A stretch of DNA of 40,375 nt from Paludibacteraceae bacterium (GCA_017632345.1 JAGBRL010000086.1:1-40375); one strand, 5' to 3'. Shown: positions 32,035 to 39,900, numbered from the stretch's first letter. The notes: generated by a model from the sequence alone, not told the origin. Translations and numbers: made by a program.

Positions 32035-33348
32035 ATGGCAAGAAAAGTATTTATATCGTTTTTAGGAACAAATAATTATCTGCAGACATATTATGAGTTT
32101 GAGGGCGAGAAAAGCTCTCCAGTGAGGTTTATTCAAGAGGCACTAACTGATAGACTATGTAATAATTGGTCTGTTAATGATAAAATTCTGATTTTTTACA
32201 CAAAGGATTCAAAACGTCTAAATTGGGAAGATAATGGGCAGGAAAGAGCTGAATCTGAAATTGAAAAGATTGGACTAAAGTCAATATTTTCGCAAAAATC
32301 ATTTTCCAATATTGTAGAAGGAGTAATGATAGAAGAAGGTTTTACGAAAAATGAAATTTGGTCTATATTTGATGTTGTGTATGATAAGTTGGAAGAAGAT
32401 GATGAGATATATTTTGATGTAACCCATGCATTTCGTTCAATACCAATGTTTTCCACGGTGCTCTTCAATTTCGCACATTTGATGAAAGGAACATCTTTAA
32501 AGTCTGTTCATTATGGCGCTTTTGAAAAGTTAGGGCCTGCGTATGAAGTGAAGAAAATGCCTTTGGAAGACAGAGTTGCTCCTATAATTGACCTAACAAG
32601 TCTCATAGAACTGCAAAATTTAACGCAAATTGCAAGTGGTTTTGTTGAGTATGGGAAAATTGGTAAAATAGGGTCTATGTTAAATGTGTCGTCTTTCCCA
32701 AGTCAAATGTCTCAAACCGTATCAAAACTGAAAATTGCAATTGATAAACTGGAGGGGTACATTTTAACGAATAGGATTAGCGATATAATAGAAGCTAAAT
32801 TTATTGAAGAAATAAATATTTCTTTCTCTAAACTTTTGAAATCTGAAGAAATTAAAGCGGCGGAGATCGCAGTGCTAAAAAAGTTGGTCTCAAAATTGTC
32901 GGAATTCAAAAAAGATTCAGAGGAAAATGTTCTTGCTGCAATTAGGTGGGCGTTTGAATATGATATGATTGTTCAAGCTTATACAATGGCTCAGGAGTAT
33001 CTCATAACACGTGTATATAAAATATATAAAGAGGATAATTTTTACGAAGAACCGAAAGCAAAAGATAGAGAAAAGAAATATAGAATGTTTATTGGAAGTG
33101 TGTTGGGTATTTCTGACAAAGATGTTATAAATGATAATTTGTCTGGCAAATTGCAAGATAACGAGGTTTTAGCTAAGCGTATGTTGGATGAAGATTTTAT
33201 AAAGAGGATTCGTCCGCATTATAAAAAGATTGCAGATAATCGTAATACATTAAATCATGCAAAAAAGAGTGATTTGACGATTGAGCAATTTAAAAGTCAG
33301 TTTGAAATAAGTTTTAAAGAATGTTTAAACCAATTTGAATCATGCTAA
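32035..33348 (+). CDS. CARF-HEPN ribonuclease of the TM1812/Csx2 (DxTHG) family
   Basis: This 437-residue protein matches the CRISPR-associated TM1812/Csx2 family: VFISFLGTNNYLQTYYEF at the N-terminus, RFIQEALTDRL, and the DxTHG-type signature DVTHAFRSIPM (D128, H131, R134) that lines the cyclic oligoadenylate pocket, followed by VHYGAFEKLG. The C-terminal HEPN motif R-x4-H is R403-NTLN-H408 in DNRNTLNHA. It should degrade RNA when activated during phage infection. It is A+T-rich like the preceding gene. The last codons overlap the start of a small gene that may encode the counteracting ring nuclease (ATGCTAA, 33342-33348), so the two are translationally coupled. Confidence 0.87.
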   Translation: MARKVFISFLGTNNYLQTYYEFEGEKSSPVRFIQEALTDRLCNNWSVNDKILIFYTKDSKRLNWEDNGQERAESEIEKIGLKSIFSQKSFSNIVEGVMIEEGFTKNEIWSIFDVVYDKLEEDDEIYFDVTHAFRSIPMFSTVLFNFAHLMKGTSLKSVHYGAFEKLGPAYEVKKMPLEDRVAPIIDLTSLIELQNLTQIASGFVEYGKIGKIGSMLNVSSFPSQMSQTVSKLKIAIDKLEGYILTNRISDIIEAKFIEEINISFSKLLKSEEIKAAEIAVLKKLVSKLSEFKKDSEENVLAAIRWAFEYDMIVQAYTMAQEYLITRVYKIYKEDNFYEEPKAKDREKKYRMFIGSVLGISDKDVINDNLSGKLQDNEVLAKRMLDEDFIKRIRPHYKKIADNRNTLNHAKKSDLTIEQFKSQFEISFKECLNQFESC

Positions 33349-33707
33349 TCAACCTTACCAACCACCCATCTGCGCGATGGAGTGAAAAACAGAAAGCCGC
33401 AGCTGAAGAAGAGTTCGGCGAAATTGTGGATATGCCTTTCCCGGAAATTAGAGAGGAAGGTTGCGAATGGTATGTCTCAGATTTGGCTGACCAGTATCTG
33501 AGAAAAATTTTAAATATGCCGGACGCAAGTCCTTTTGTGGTTCATCTGATGGGTGAACAGACTTTCTCGTATGCGCTTCTCAAACGATTGAGAGCTCGTG
33601 GCATCACTTGCGTCGCCTCCACTACCAAACGCATTGTGAAAGAGGAGGAGCCGGGGCGTAAAACTGAGGTCATTTTCCAGTTTGAAAGGTTTAGAAGGTA
33701 TGAGTGA
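33342..33707 (+). CDS. Small CRISPR-associated protein, candidate ring nuclease (Csx15/16/20-like)
   Basis: This 121-residue protein starts MLINLTNHPSARWSEKQKAA and has a compact alpha/beta pattern with MPFPEI, PFVVHLMGEQTF, LKRLRARGITCVASTTKRIV and FQFERFRRY. Proteins of this outline are found beside type III CRISPR genes in Bacteroidales. Small proteins of the Csx15, Csx16 and Csx20 groups have been proposed as ring nucleases that break cyclic oligoadenylate and switch the CARF effectors off. The family assignment here is by memory of pattern plus position, not by a search. It overlaps the upstream CARF gene by 7 bp and the helicase ATG by 8 bp. Base composition is like the chromosome, unlike the CARF gene. 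Confidence 0.55.
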   Translation: MLINLTNHPSARWSEKQKAAAEEEFGEIVDMPFPEIREEGCEWYVSDLADQYLRKILNMPDASPFVVHLMGEQTFSYALLKRLRARGITCVASTTKRIVKEEEPGRKTEVIFQFERFRRYE

Positions 33708-35127
33708 GAAAAAGTTAAAGTTGACCCCGCACCAGCAATGCGCATTGGACAAGTTGCTGGAGTTCACACGCCAAAAGGACAAAAGGGTGTTCGTGCTGAA
33801 GGGCTACGCCGGTACTGGCAAGACTACGATGACAAAGGTGCTGATTGAGAAGCTTTCTAAACGAAATTATCCTTATGTCTTGCTGGCTTCTACAGGGCGG
33901 GCTGCCAAGATTCTGGCAAATAAGACTGGTGCGGGAACCAGTACTGTACACGGACTTATCTATAAGTTCAAAGACCTTAGTCAGGATATGGACAAGTTGG
34001 TTTCGGACATGGAGAAGAACGGTGTGGACGACAAAGGTAATGTTTATCTGAATTTCGAGCCGGTTACCAACGACTCTGACGAGGAGATTTATTATTTGGT
34101 GGACGAGGCTTCTATGGTGTCGGACAAGGAGGACCTGTGCGCTACGCAGGCCTTGTTCGGCAGCGGAAGGCTCTTGTCTGACCTGCTGAGTTATCATAAA
34201 AAAGGGAAGTTTATCTTCATAGGTGACGCGTGTCAGTTGCCGCCGGTGACGCAAAAAATTTCGCCTGCCTTGTCTGTTGATTATTTCAAGCAAGAGTTTG
34301 ACGTTGAGGCTGACGAGTTTGAACTGACGGAGGTGGTGAGGCAGAAGAAGGGAAACGATATTGTGGAGTCTGCGCAGAAGATGAGGCAGCTGTATGTGAA
34401 TCCTCAGACGTGGAAGTGGGCAAAGTTCCCGTTTCGTAATTACAAAAACATTCATATTGTGGAGAGTCAGGCGGCTCTTATAGATATGTACATAAAGAGA
34501 GCTAAGAAGGTGGGCTATAAAAATGCAACGCTGCTGGGACTTTCCAACAAGCAGTGCGACACGCTTACAAATATACTGAGGCCCGCATTCGGCATCTGCT
34601 CGGAAAGAGTCACTGAAGGTGACCTGCTTCTGGTAACGCAGAACAACTTCGTTTCCGGACTGATGAACGGAGACATTGTTGTGGTGAAGGAGGTGCGAAC
34701 TCCTGAATATAGGGCTGGGCTTCACTTCCTGCCTGTCACTGTGGAGGAACTGGAGACTAAGTTGACCTATTCGCAGCTGATGGTGGAAGAGATTCTGTAC
34801 AATAATCAGACGAACCTGACGCAGACGCAGCAAAAGGATCTGTTTGTGGATTTCTACAAAAGAATGAAGGAACTGAAAATTAAGCAGAACTCTCTGGAAT
34901 TCAACGATATGATGCTTAAAGACCCGTACTTGAACGCTCTGAGAACGGTTTACGGATATGCGCTTACTTGCCATAAGGCTCAGGGCGGAGAGTGGGAGCA
35001 TGTTTACCTTGACATTCCGCGGCATCTGCCCGGAATAGAGAAGCCTTATGTGTATCAGTGGATATATACGGCTATGACCAGGGCGAGTAAAGAGCTGTAT
35101 GTGGTTAATGATTTTTGGATTATGTGA
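33700..35127 (+). CDS. SF1 ATP-dependent DNA helicase, RecD/Pif1-like
   Basis: This 475-residue helicase has Walker A GYAGTGKTTM (residues 35-44), Walker B-like YYLVDEASMVSD, FIGDACQLPPV (motif III) and, near the end, the UvrD_C_2-type CHKAQGGEWEHVYLDI plus YTAMTRASKEL (motif VI). It unwinds DNA with ATP. The short single-core form without RecB/RecC partners is common as a chromosomal gene in Bacteroidota, so it may not belong to the CRISPR system. I chose the ATG at 33700 (MSEKKLKLTPHQ), which overlaps the previous stop; a TTG at 33682 also lies in frame. A family 2 element with a perfect target duplication sits just downstream. Confidence 0.88.
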   Translation: MSEKKLKLTPHQQCALDKLLEFTRQKDKRVFVLKGYAGTGKTTMTKVLIEKLSKRNYPYVLLASTGRAAKILANKTGAGTSTVHGLIYKFKDLSQDMDKLVSDMEKNGVDDKGNVYLNFEPVTNDSDEEIYYLVDEASMVSDKEDLCATQALFGSGRLLSDLLSYHKKGKFIFIGDACQLPPVTQKISPALSVDYFKQEFDVEADEFELTEVVRQKKGNDIVESAQKMRQLYVNPQTWKWAKFPFRNYKNIHIVESQAALIDMYIKRAKKVGYKNATLLGLSNKQCDTLTNILRPAFGICSERVTEGDLLLVTQNNFVSGLMNGDIVVVKEVRTPEYRAGLHFLPVTVEELETKLTYSQLMVEEILYNNQTNLTQTQQKDLFVDFYKRMKELKIKQNSLEFNDMMLKDPYLNALRTVYGYALTCHKAQGGEWEHVYLDIPRHLPGIEKPYVYQWIYTAMTRASKELYVVNDFWIM

Positions 35128-35143
35128 AGTCAGAGTAAAAACG

Positions 35144-35412
35144 CAATATTGTCCTAAATAATTTTGCAGCAAAGCTAACCTCTACGGCTATTATGACTAA
35201 GTGAATGTGAGCAGGATAAGTAACGGTGGGTTTTGTAAATTCATCGTTCCTCTGCCTGGAAAGCAGCACAAGGCGTAGCGGCGGTAACCCGTGACGAAGG
35301 CTGATGCAACGAAAACCTGCCTGGAAGGCAGTACCATTTGCTGTATAACGTCTTTAAATGAAAGAATCGTGATACCATTTTGTTTTTTTACAAAATATTT
35401 AGGATAATATTG
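35144..35412. mobile_element. MITE-like element, family 2, copy 2, with 9-bp target duplication
   Basis: Most of the 430-bp gap 35128-35557 is this 269-bp element. Its ends are CAATATTGTCCTAAATAATT and, inverted at the right, CAATATTATCCTAAATATTT. It is flanked on both sides by the perfect 9-bp repeat GTAAAAACG (35135-35143 and 35413-35421), direct evidence of transposition. It has no transposase gene. The interior shares GATGCAACGAAAACCTGCCT and the GCCTGGAAGGCAG hairpins with copy 1. The parent transposase is not in the window. Confidence 0.87.
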
Positions 35413-35485
35413 GTAAAAACGTTTCAAAACATTTGCTGTTTTGTTTGTTTGTGATTAAAATATTTTTTACCTTGAGACGATTTTA

Positions 35486-35506
35486 ACTTAAGGCAACTCT
35501 TAAATT
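35486..35506. repeat. Solo end of repeat family 1
   Basis: ACTTAAGGCAACTCTTAAAT resembles the terminal repeat AAGGCAACTTCTATAAAT. No partner end follows before the next gene. Confidence 0.35.
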
Positions 35507-35557
35507 ACAAAGGCGACTTTGATGTCGGGTCTGGTCGCTTAAAAAAACTATCAAGGT

Positions 35558-37039
35558 ATGAGTGTATTTTCGGATATTACAGTTTTGCGGAAAGGCGGCA
35601 GGATTGAAGAGGCGTATGAAATGGCAAAGAATGCGCTGGCGGAAAATCCTGACGACATTTGGGCTAAACGGGCTCTCGCGTGGGTCTTGTACGAGTTCAT
35701 AAACAGAAATGCGTCTGTGGAAAACAGAGAGAAGATGTTTTCTTATCTGACGGAATTTGGCGGACTTGATTTGCCTGCCGATGAAGAGATGGTGCTCAGC
35801 TCTGTTCTCTGGTGTTTGCGTAAGTTTTATGCTAATTGCGGGGGGCTGCAGTTTGACGACTGCAACTTCTATGATCAATTGTTTGACGCGTACAAAGGCT
35901 TGCCGTTCCCTAAAAGCGACGCTTATTTTGCGTTGCTCAGGGCTGTTTTGGCAAATAAGAAGAATTGGGAGCGTTCCCAGATGTTTATCGAATGGTGGGG
36001 CGTAGAAAACTTCAGAGAAGAAGACTTTGAGCCGTTCGTGATGCAAAACGGAAGGTCTCTGTTGTCGTTGGCAGAACGTTGTTACATCGACCTGAGCAAA
36101 TATTATGAGGCGGACGGATCTGCAGATAATATCTCTGCGTTTACAGATAGGTTGCGTGATGTGGCTTGCAAGTATCCTAAATTGACGTACATACCTTATT
36201 ATCTCGCAAAACTTCTTATAAAGCAGGAGAAAAATGAAGAGGCAATTGTTGCTCTGAAGCCGTTTGTGAAGAGCAAGCCAAAAGACTTTTGGGTCTGGCA
36301 ACTGATGGCGGAGGCGCACTCTGAAGACGAGGATAAGCTCGCTTTTTATTGCAAGGCTCTGGAGTGTGGCGGAAAGGATGAGATGCTTGTTGGAGTAAGG
36401 GAAAGCGCTGCATTGTTGTTTACAAAACTGGGCTTCTGCAAAGAGGCTAAATACGAGATAGACAAGGTAATCGCCACAAAAGAAAAAAATCACTGGAGAA
36501 TTTCAGCTTCAATTTTGAATATCAGGAATTTGCCATGGTATAAAACTTCTGAAACGTTGAAGACGAACTGTCCGTTTTATGAAAAGCATTCGGACCGTGC
36601 CGAGGGTGTTGTTTTTGGAGAGAGGAAAAAGTTCAAGGTGCTGGCTACTTTTGTAAATGCAAAGAACGGCTACATCTCTTTTGTGACAGAAGATAAGCAA
36701 TCAGGCTTCTTTAAAAATACGAACAAGAAAATTATTGTTAAGGCTGGCGATGTGCTTGAGTTGGATGCCGTGGAGCTGGAAACTGACAAGCCGAGCTGCG
36801 TAAAGCGATTTGCAGTTGCTCAGGATGATGAAAACACTAATTTTTTCAGGAAATTCGAAGGCAAGGTAAGGAAGAATCCTCAATCTGGATTTGCTATAGT
36901 TTCAGGCGTTTTTGTCTCTTCTGGATTATTGAAGGGTGTGACAGATAACGAACTTGTCAGTGGCAAGGCAATGATATCCTTCGACAAAAAGAAGAGTAAA
37001 TGGGGCTGGACGGCGGTTAGTGTTAGCTTAAAGCCATAA
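35558..37039 (+). CDS. TPR protein with two C-terminal S1/cold-shock-like domains
   Basis: This 493-residue protein starts with TPR-like helices (GRIEEAYEMAKNALAENPDD, residues 14-33; EEAIVALKPFVKSKPKDFWV, 227-246; a third near 285-305). The tail appears to hold two OB-fold domains of the S1/CSD sort. The first spans about 348-405 (AEGVVFGERKKFKVLATFVN, then GYISFVTEDKQSGFF), the second about 430-490 (FEGKVRKNPQSGFAIVSGVF). Such domains bind RNA or single-stranded DNA. I recall similar TPR plus S1/CSD proteins in bacterial conflict systems, but no exact match can be claimed. It ends 40 bp before cas1 on the same strand, so it may be the first gene of the adaptation operon. Confidence 0.65.
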   Translation: MSVFSDITVLRKGGRIEEAYEMAKNALAENPDDIWAKRALAWVLYEFINRNASVENREKMFSYLTEFGGLDLPADEEMVLSSVLWCLRKFYANCGGLQFDDCNFYDQLFDAYKGLPFPKSDAYFALLRAVLANKKNWERSQMFIEWWGVENFREEDFEPFVMQNGRSLLSLAERCYIDLSKYYEADGSADNISAFTDRLRDVACKYPKLTYIPYYLAKLLIKQEKNEEAIVALKPFVKSKPKDFWVWQLMAEAHSEDEDKLAFYCKALECGGKDEMLVGVRESAALLFTKLGFCKEAKYEIDKVIATKEKNHWRISASILNIRNLPWYKTSETLKTNCPFYEKHSDRAEGVVFGERKKFKVLATFVNAKNGYISFVTEDKQSGFFKNTNKKIIVKAGDVLELDAVELETDKPSCVKRFAVAQDDENTNFFRKFEGKVRKNPQSGFAIVSGVFVSSGLLKGVTDNELVSGKAMISFDKKKSKWGWTAVSVSLKP

Positions 37040-37079
37040 ATTCTCTAACCATCATCATATCAATCTTAAAAAACAAGTT

Positions 37080-38069
37080 ATGGAACTGATTATAAACACA
37101 TTTGGCACATCTTTGTCTCGTAATAACGAGGGGTTTGTGATTAACAGCAAGGACGGGTCGCACCGCATTCCGGCAGAGGCGGTCTCGTCTATTCAGATAA
37201 GCAAGGGTGCGCAGATCACGAGCGACGCCGTCATGCTGGCTGTGGAACGTGAAATAGAGGTGCTTTTTATGGATAACTCCGGCTCGCCGGTTGGCAGAAT
37301 TTGGAGCCCAAAGTACGGCTCTGTTTCAACTATCAGAAAGGGACAGCTTAATTTCTCTTTCTCAAAAGACGCTGTGGCGTGGATCAAGGAGGTGATAATG
37401 AAGAAGATAGAAAATCAGCAGGCTCTTCTCCTCATGATGAGGACAGACGCCGTTTCCGAGGCTGCAGTGGCAAAGGCTACGAACCGGCTGGAGGATTACC
37501 GAAAGAAGGTGGAGTCTCTGAACGGAGAGCTGGTGAACGATATTGCGCCTAAACTGCGCGGCTGGGAGGGCATCTCTTCCAAAATATATTTTGAGACGAT
37601 GAACCTCTTTATCCCGGAGGAGTTCCGCTTTGAAAACAGAAGCCAGCACCCGGCGCAAGACGTTGTGAACGCTTTGCTGAACTATGGCTACGGACTGCTT
37701 TACGGAAAGATTGAAGGGGCGCTTATAAAGGCGGGAATTGACCCGTATATAGGTATTATGCACAGAGACGATTATAACCGCCCGGTCCTGGTGTACGACG
37801 TGATTGAACTCTACCGCATCTGGGTAGATTATGTGGTCTATTCTCTTGTCCTGCAAGGCTCGGTTACAGATGATTATTACACTAAGAAGGACGACGGCTC
37901 TTGCTGGCTGGAGGCGCTTGGACGACGCGTGCTAATCCAGTCTGTGAATGATTATCTGGAGGATGAAATTACGGTGAAGGGTGTGACCCGAAGCCGAGGA
38001 ACGCATATATTCCTTTACGCTCAAAGTCTTGCTCAGATATTTAAAAAATTTGACAAACCGAACTGTTAA
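37080..38069 (+). CDS. cas1: CRISPR-associated endonuclease/integrase Cas1
   Basis: This 329-residue integrase joins with Cas2 to insert new spacers next to the leader. The fold is standard: N-terminal beta domain (MELIINTFGTSLSRNNEGFV, IPAEAVSSIQIS) and catalytic helical domain. The metal ligands are in place: E163 in LRGWEGISSKIYFE, H228 in GIMHRDDYNRP and E243 in LVYDVIELYR. The length is normal and no reverse transcriptase is fused. It is separated by 40 bp from the TPR gene and by 21 bp from the PrimPol gene. Confidence 0.97.
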   Translation: MELIINTFGTSLSRNNEGFVINSKDGSHRIPAEAVSSIQISKGAQITSDAVMLAVEREIEVLFMDNSGSPVGRIWSPKYGSVSTIRKGQLNFSFSKDAVAWIKEVIMKKIENQQALLLMMRTDAVSEAAVAKATNRLEDYRKKVESLNGELVNDIAPKLRGWEGISSKIYFETMNLFIPEEFRFENRSQHPAQDVVNALLNYGYGLLYGKIEGALIKAGIDPYIGIMHRDDYNRPVLVYDVIELYRIWVDYVVYSLVLQGSVTDDYYTKKDDGSCWLEALGRRVLIQSVNDYLEDEITVKGVTRSRGTHIFLYAQSLAQIFKKFDKPNC

Positions 38070-38090
38070 ACTTTTGTAAATCTTACGGTT

Positions 38091-39152
38091 ATGGAAGATA
38101 AGAACATGGATGCTTGTAACAGAGACGCAAAGATTTCCGGAGGAAAGTCTGTAACTAGCAGGGAAGATAAACTTGTGCTTCTGCCTGTGGGGCATTTGTA
38201 CAACGCTGTCAAAAGTCCGAAGCCGGAACTTGCTCAAGCCATTCGCAACCTTAGAATTGTAAAAGATGTGAGCAAAGAGCAGTACGACCGTCAGAAACGA
38301 AGTTTGCCGTATTTTGTGTGCGCGGCGTTCGACCCTCCGTTCAGGAAGATTGACAATTTCATGTCTGCATCGTATTTTGTCCTTGACATAGACAAACTTT
38401 CGGCCAAGGGGCTTGATATTGTTCAGACTCGGCAGAGGATACAGGCTGACGACCGTGTGCTGATGTGCTTCGTCTCGCCGGGTGAAGACGGGCTGAAGGT
38501 GATGTTCAGGCTGAAAAGCAGATGTTGCGACTCCGGAAGGTACAAGGCTTTTTACTGCAAGTTCGCGCATGACTTTTCTGTGATGTACGGTCTGGAGCAG
38601 GTGATAGATGCAAAGACTAATGATGTGGCGAGAGCCTGCTTCTTGAGCGTGGATCCTGACGCGTATTATAATGAGGAGTGCGTGGAGATTGACTGGGAGT
38701 GTTATGTGGATTGGGGCAATGCGGAGGAGAGCCTCGGACTGTTCCGTCAGGCTGAATCGGAGAAAAGGCAGAGTGAAAAGGCGGAGGCTGAATCTAAATG
38801 CTCCGAACCTAATGCAGATGAGCTGGCGGCTATCAAGGCGAGGCTTTTCCCTCTGAAACACAAGCGGCAGGAAGAGAATAAGAATGTTTATGTGCCTGAA
38901 ATTCTGAATGATATAATATCAGACCTGAATAAGTTTATTGCGGATAATGGTCTTAATGTGACGGAGGTCCGCAATATTCAGTATGGCAAAAAGATAAACG
39001 TGTCGCTGGGGGTAAGGACGGCGGAGGTCAATCTGTTTCATGGCAGGAGAGGTTTCTCTGTGGTGCAGTCTCCTAAGAGCGGCACAAACGAGGAGCTGAA
39101 CGCTCTGCTGGCAGAGATGGTGCAAGTTTTTTTAGATACGTACGAAGGCTGA
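38091..39152 (+). CDS. Primase-polymerase-like protein (BT4734/VirE-N type) between cas1 and cas2
   Basis: This 353-residue protein has an archaeo-eukaryotic primase (PrimPol) core at about residues 70-205. Motif I is ASYFVLDIDKL with D99 and D101, motif II is VSPGEDGLKVMF (129-138), and VIDAKTNDVARACFLSVDPD (171-190) matches the last motif of the BT4734-type VirE N-terminal domain. A charged linker (215-245) leads to a C-terminal domain of unknown fold (264-353). PrimPols can start and extend DNA or RNA strands. CRISPR-associated primase-polymerases have been described beside type III genes and linked to adaptation. Its position, 21 bp after cas1 and 7 bp before cas2, makes a role in making or trimming prespacers likely. 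Activity is unproven. Confidence 0.78.
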   Translation: MEDKNMDACNRDAKISGGKSVTSREDKLVLLPVGHLYNAVKSPKPELAQAIRNLRIVKDVSKEQYDRQKRSLPYFVCAAFDPPFRKIDNFMSASYFVLDIDKLSAKGLDIVQTRQRIQADDRVLMCFVSPGEDGLKVMFRLKSRCCDSGRYKAFYCKFAHDFSVMYGLEQVIDAKTNDVARACFLSVDPDAYYNEECVEIDWECYVDWGNAEESLGLFRQAESEKRQSEKAEAESKCSEPNADELAAIKARLFPLKHKRQEENKNVYVPEILNDIISDLNKFIADNGLNVTEVRNIQYGKKINVSLGVRTAEVNLFHGRRGFSVVQSPKSGTNEELNALLAEMVQVFLDTYEG

Positions 39153-39159
39153 AGTTTCT

Positions 39160-39633
39160 ATGGCGAAGAAAGAGTTGTCTTTTGTAGATAAGATGAGAAT
39201 GATGGCGCGGGCAGGGCTGGAGGGGTCGCCTTCGCCAAACCGTGTCAGCAATGATTATGACCCGATGGACCCGATAGAGGAGCGTGTCCGGAGGATGTTA
39301 GGAATTATTAACGGAGAAAAAAGGAGGGCCACTAACATGACGTTTTTTGTGATGTACGACATTTCGAGCAACAAGGTGAGGAATCAGGTTGTGAAGTATC
39401 TGATACAGAAGGGTTGCACAAGGGTGCAGCGATCTATATTTCTGGCCGACCTCGACGCAAAGGTGTATAACGAGATACGCGAAGATTTGGCGGCGGTGCA
39501 GCAGGCTTACGAGAACGAAGACAGCATTCTGATTGTTCCGCTATCTACGGACTATCTGAAGTCTATGAAGATTATTGGCCAGAACATAGATATAGACGTG
39601 ATAACAAAGTGCAAGCACACTCTGTTTTTCTGA
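39160..39633 (+). CDS. cas2: CRISPR-associated protein Cas2 with N-terminal extension
   Basis: Cas2 is the dimeric scaffold of the Cas1-Cas2 integrase. The standard ferredoxin-like core starts at residue 60 (MTFFVMYDISSNKVRNQVVK, RVQRSIFLADL), giving the usual size of 98 residues. The frame, however, stays open from an ATG at 39160, adding 59 residues (MAKKELSFVDKMRMMARAG, IEERVRRMLGIINGEKRRAT) that look like real protein. The core ATG at 39337 has a perfect AAGGAGG 9 nt upstream, so both long and short forms are possible. I give the longer frame. The first ATG lies 7 bp after the PrimPol stop. Confidence 0.92.
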   Translation: MAKKELSFVDKMRMMARAGLEGSPSPNRVSNDYDPMDPIEERVRRMLGIINGEKRRATNMTFFVMYDISSNKVRNQVVKYLIQKGCTRVQRSIFLADLDAKVYNEIREDLAAVQQAYENEDSILIVPLSTDYLKSMKIIGQNIDIDVITKCKHTLFF

Positions 39634-39788
39634 AAAATAAAGGTTCATGAAAAAATTATCAGAGGAAGAGTGGCTGCGAGTCACATTTTATTTGTAATTT
39701 GCGGATTGCGGTCTGAATTTGAATTTTAGTGAAGATGAATTTGCAAGAGGTTGACAGACAGCGGATTGCAATATTTATAAAGGAGTTC

Positions 39789-39819
39789 TTTGACATATTG
39801 AAAAAAACATATATCTTTG
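39789..39819 (+). promoter_or_regulatory. Promoter of the CRISPR array
   Basis: A TTTG (39789-39792) is followed after exactly 19 nt by TATCTTTG (39812-39819), the ideal Bacteroidota promoter layout. Transcription would start near 39826, about 93 bp before the first repeat and towards the array. Confidence 0.8.
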
Positions 39820-39860
39820 CGCCGTGAAAAAAAGGGTTCTTTTTTTCGCAGAATCGCAGT

Positions 39861-39900
39861 CTGAGTTTCAAATCGGCGACATTAAAGGTTTGAAACTCAG
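39861..39900. repeat. Perfect 12-bp inverted repeat in the leader
   Basis: CTGAGTTTCAAA and TTTGAAACTCAG are separated by 16 nt and end 18 bp before the first CRISPR repeat. It could be a hairpin in the precursor RNA or a binding site for the integration complex. Confidence 0.75.

Noticed and set aside
33700..35127. Counting the helicase as a core part of the CRISPR module
   Set aside because: It overlaps the small CRISPR-associated gene, but short RecD-like helicases are common chromosomal genes in this phylum, and a mobile element separates it from the cas1 operon. The link is left open.
33715..35172. A 485-codon open frame on the minus strand opposite the helicase gene
   Set aside because: It is antisense to a gene with clear helicase motifs, its product has no recognisable domain and its composition follows the opposite strand. 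It is a shadow frame.
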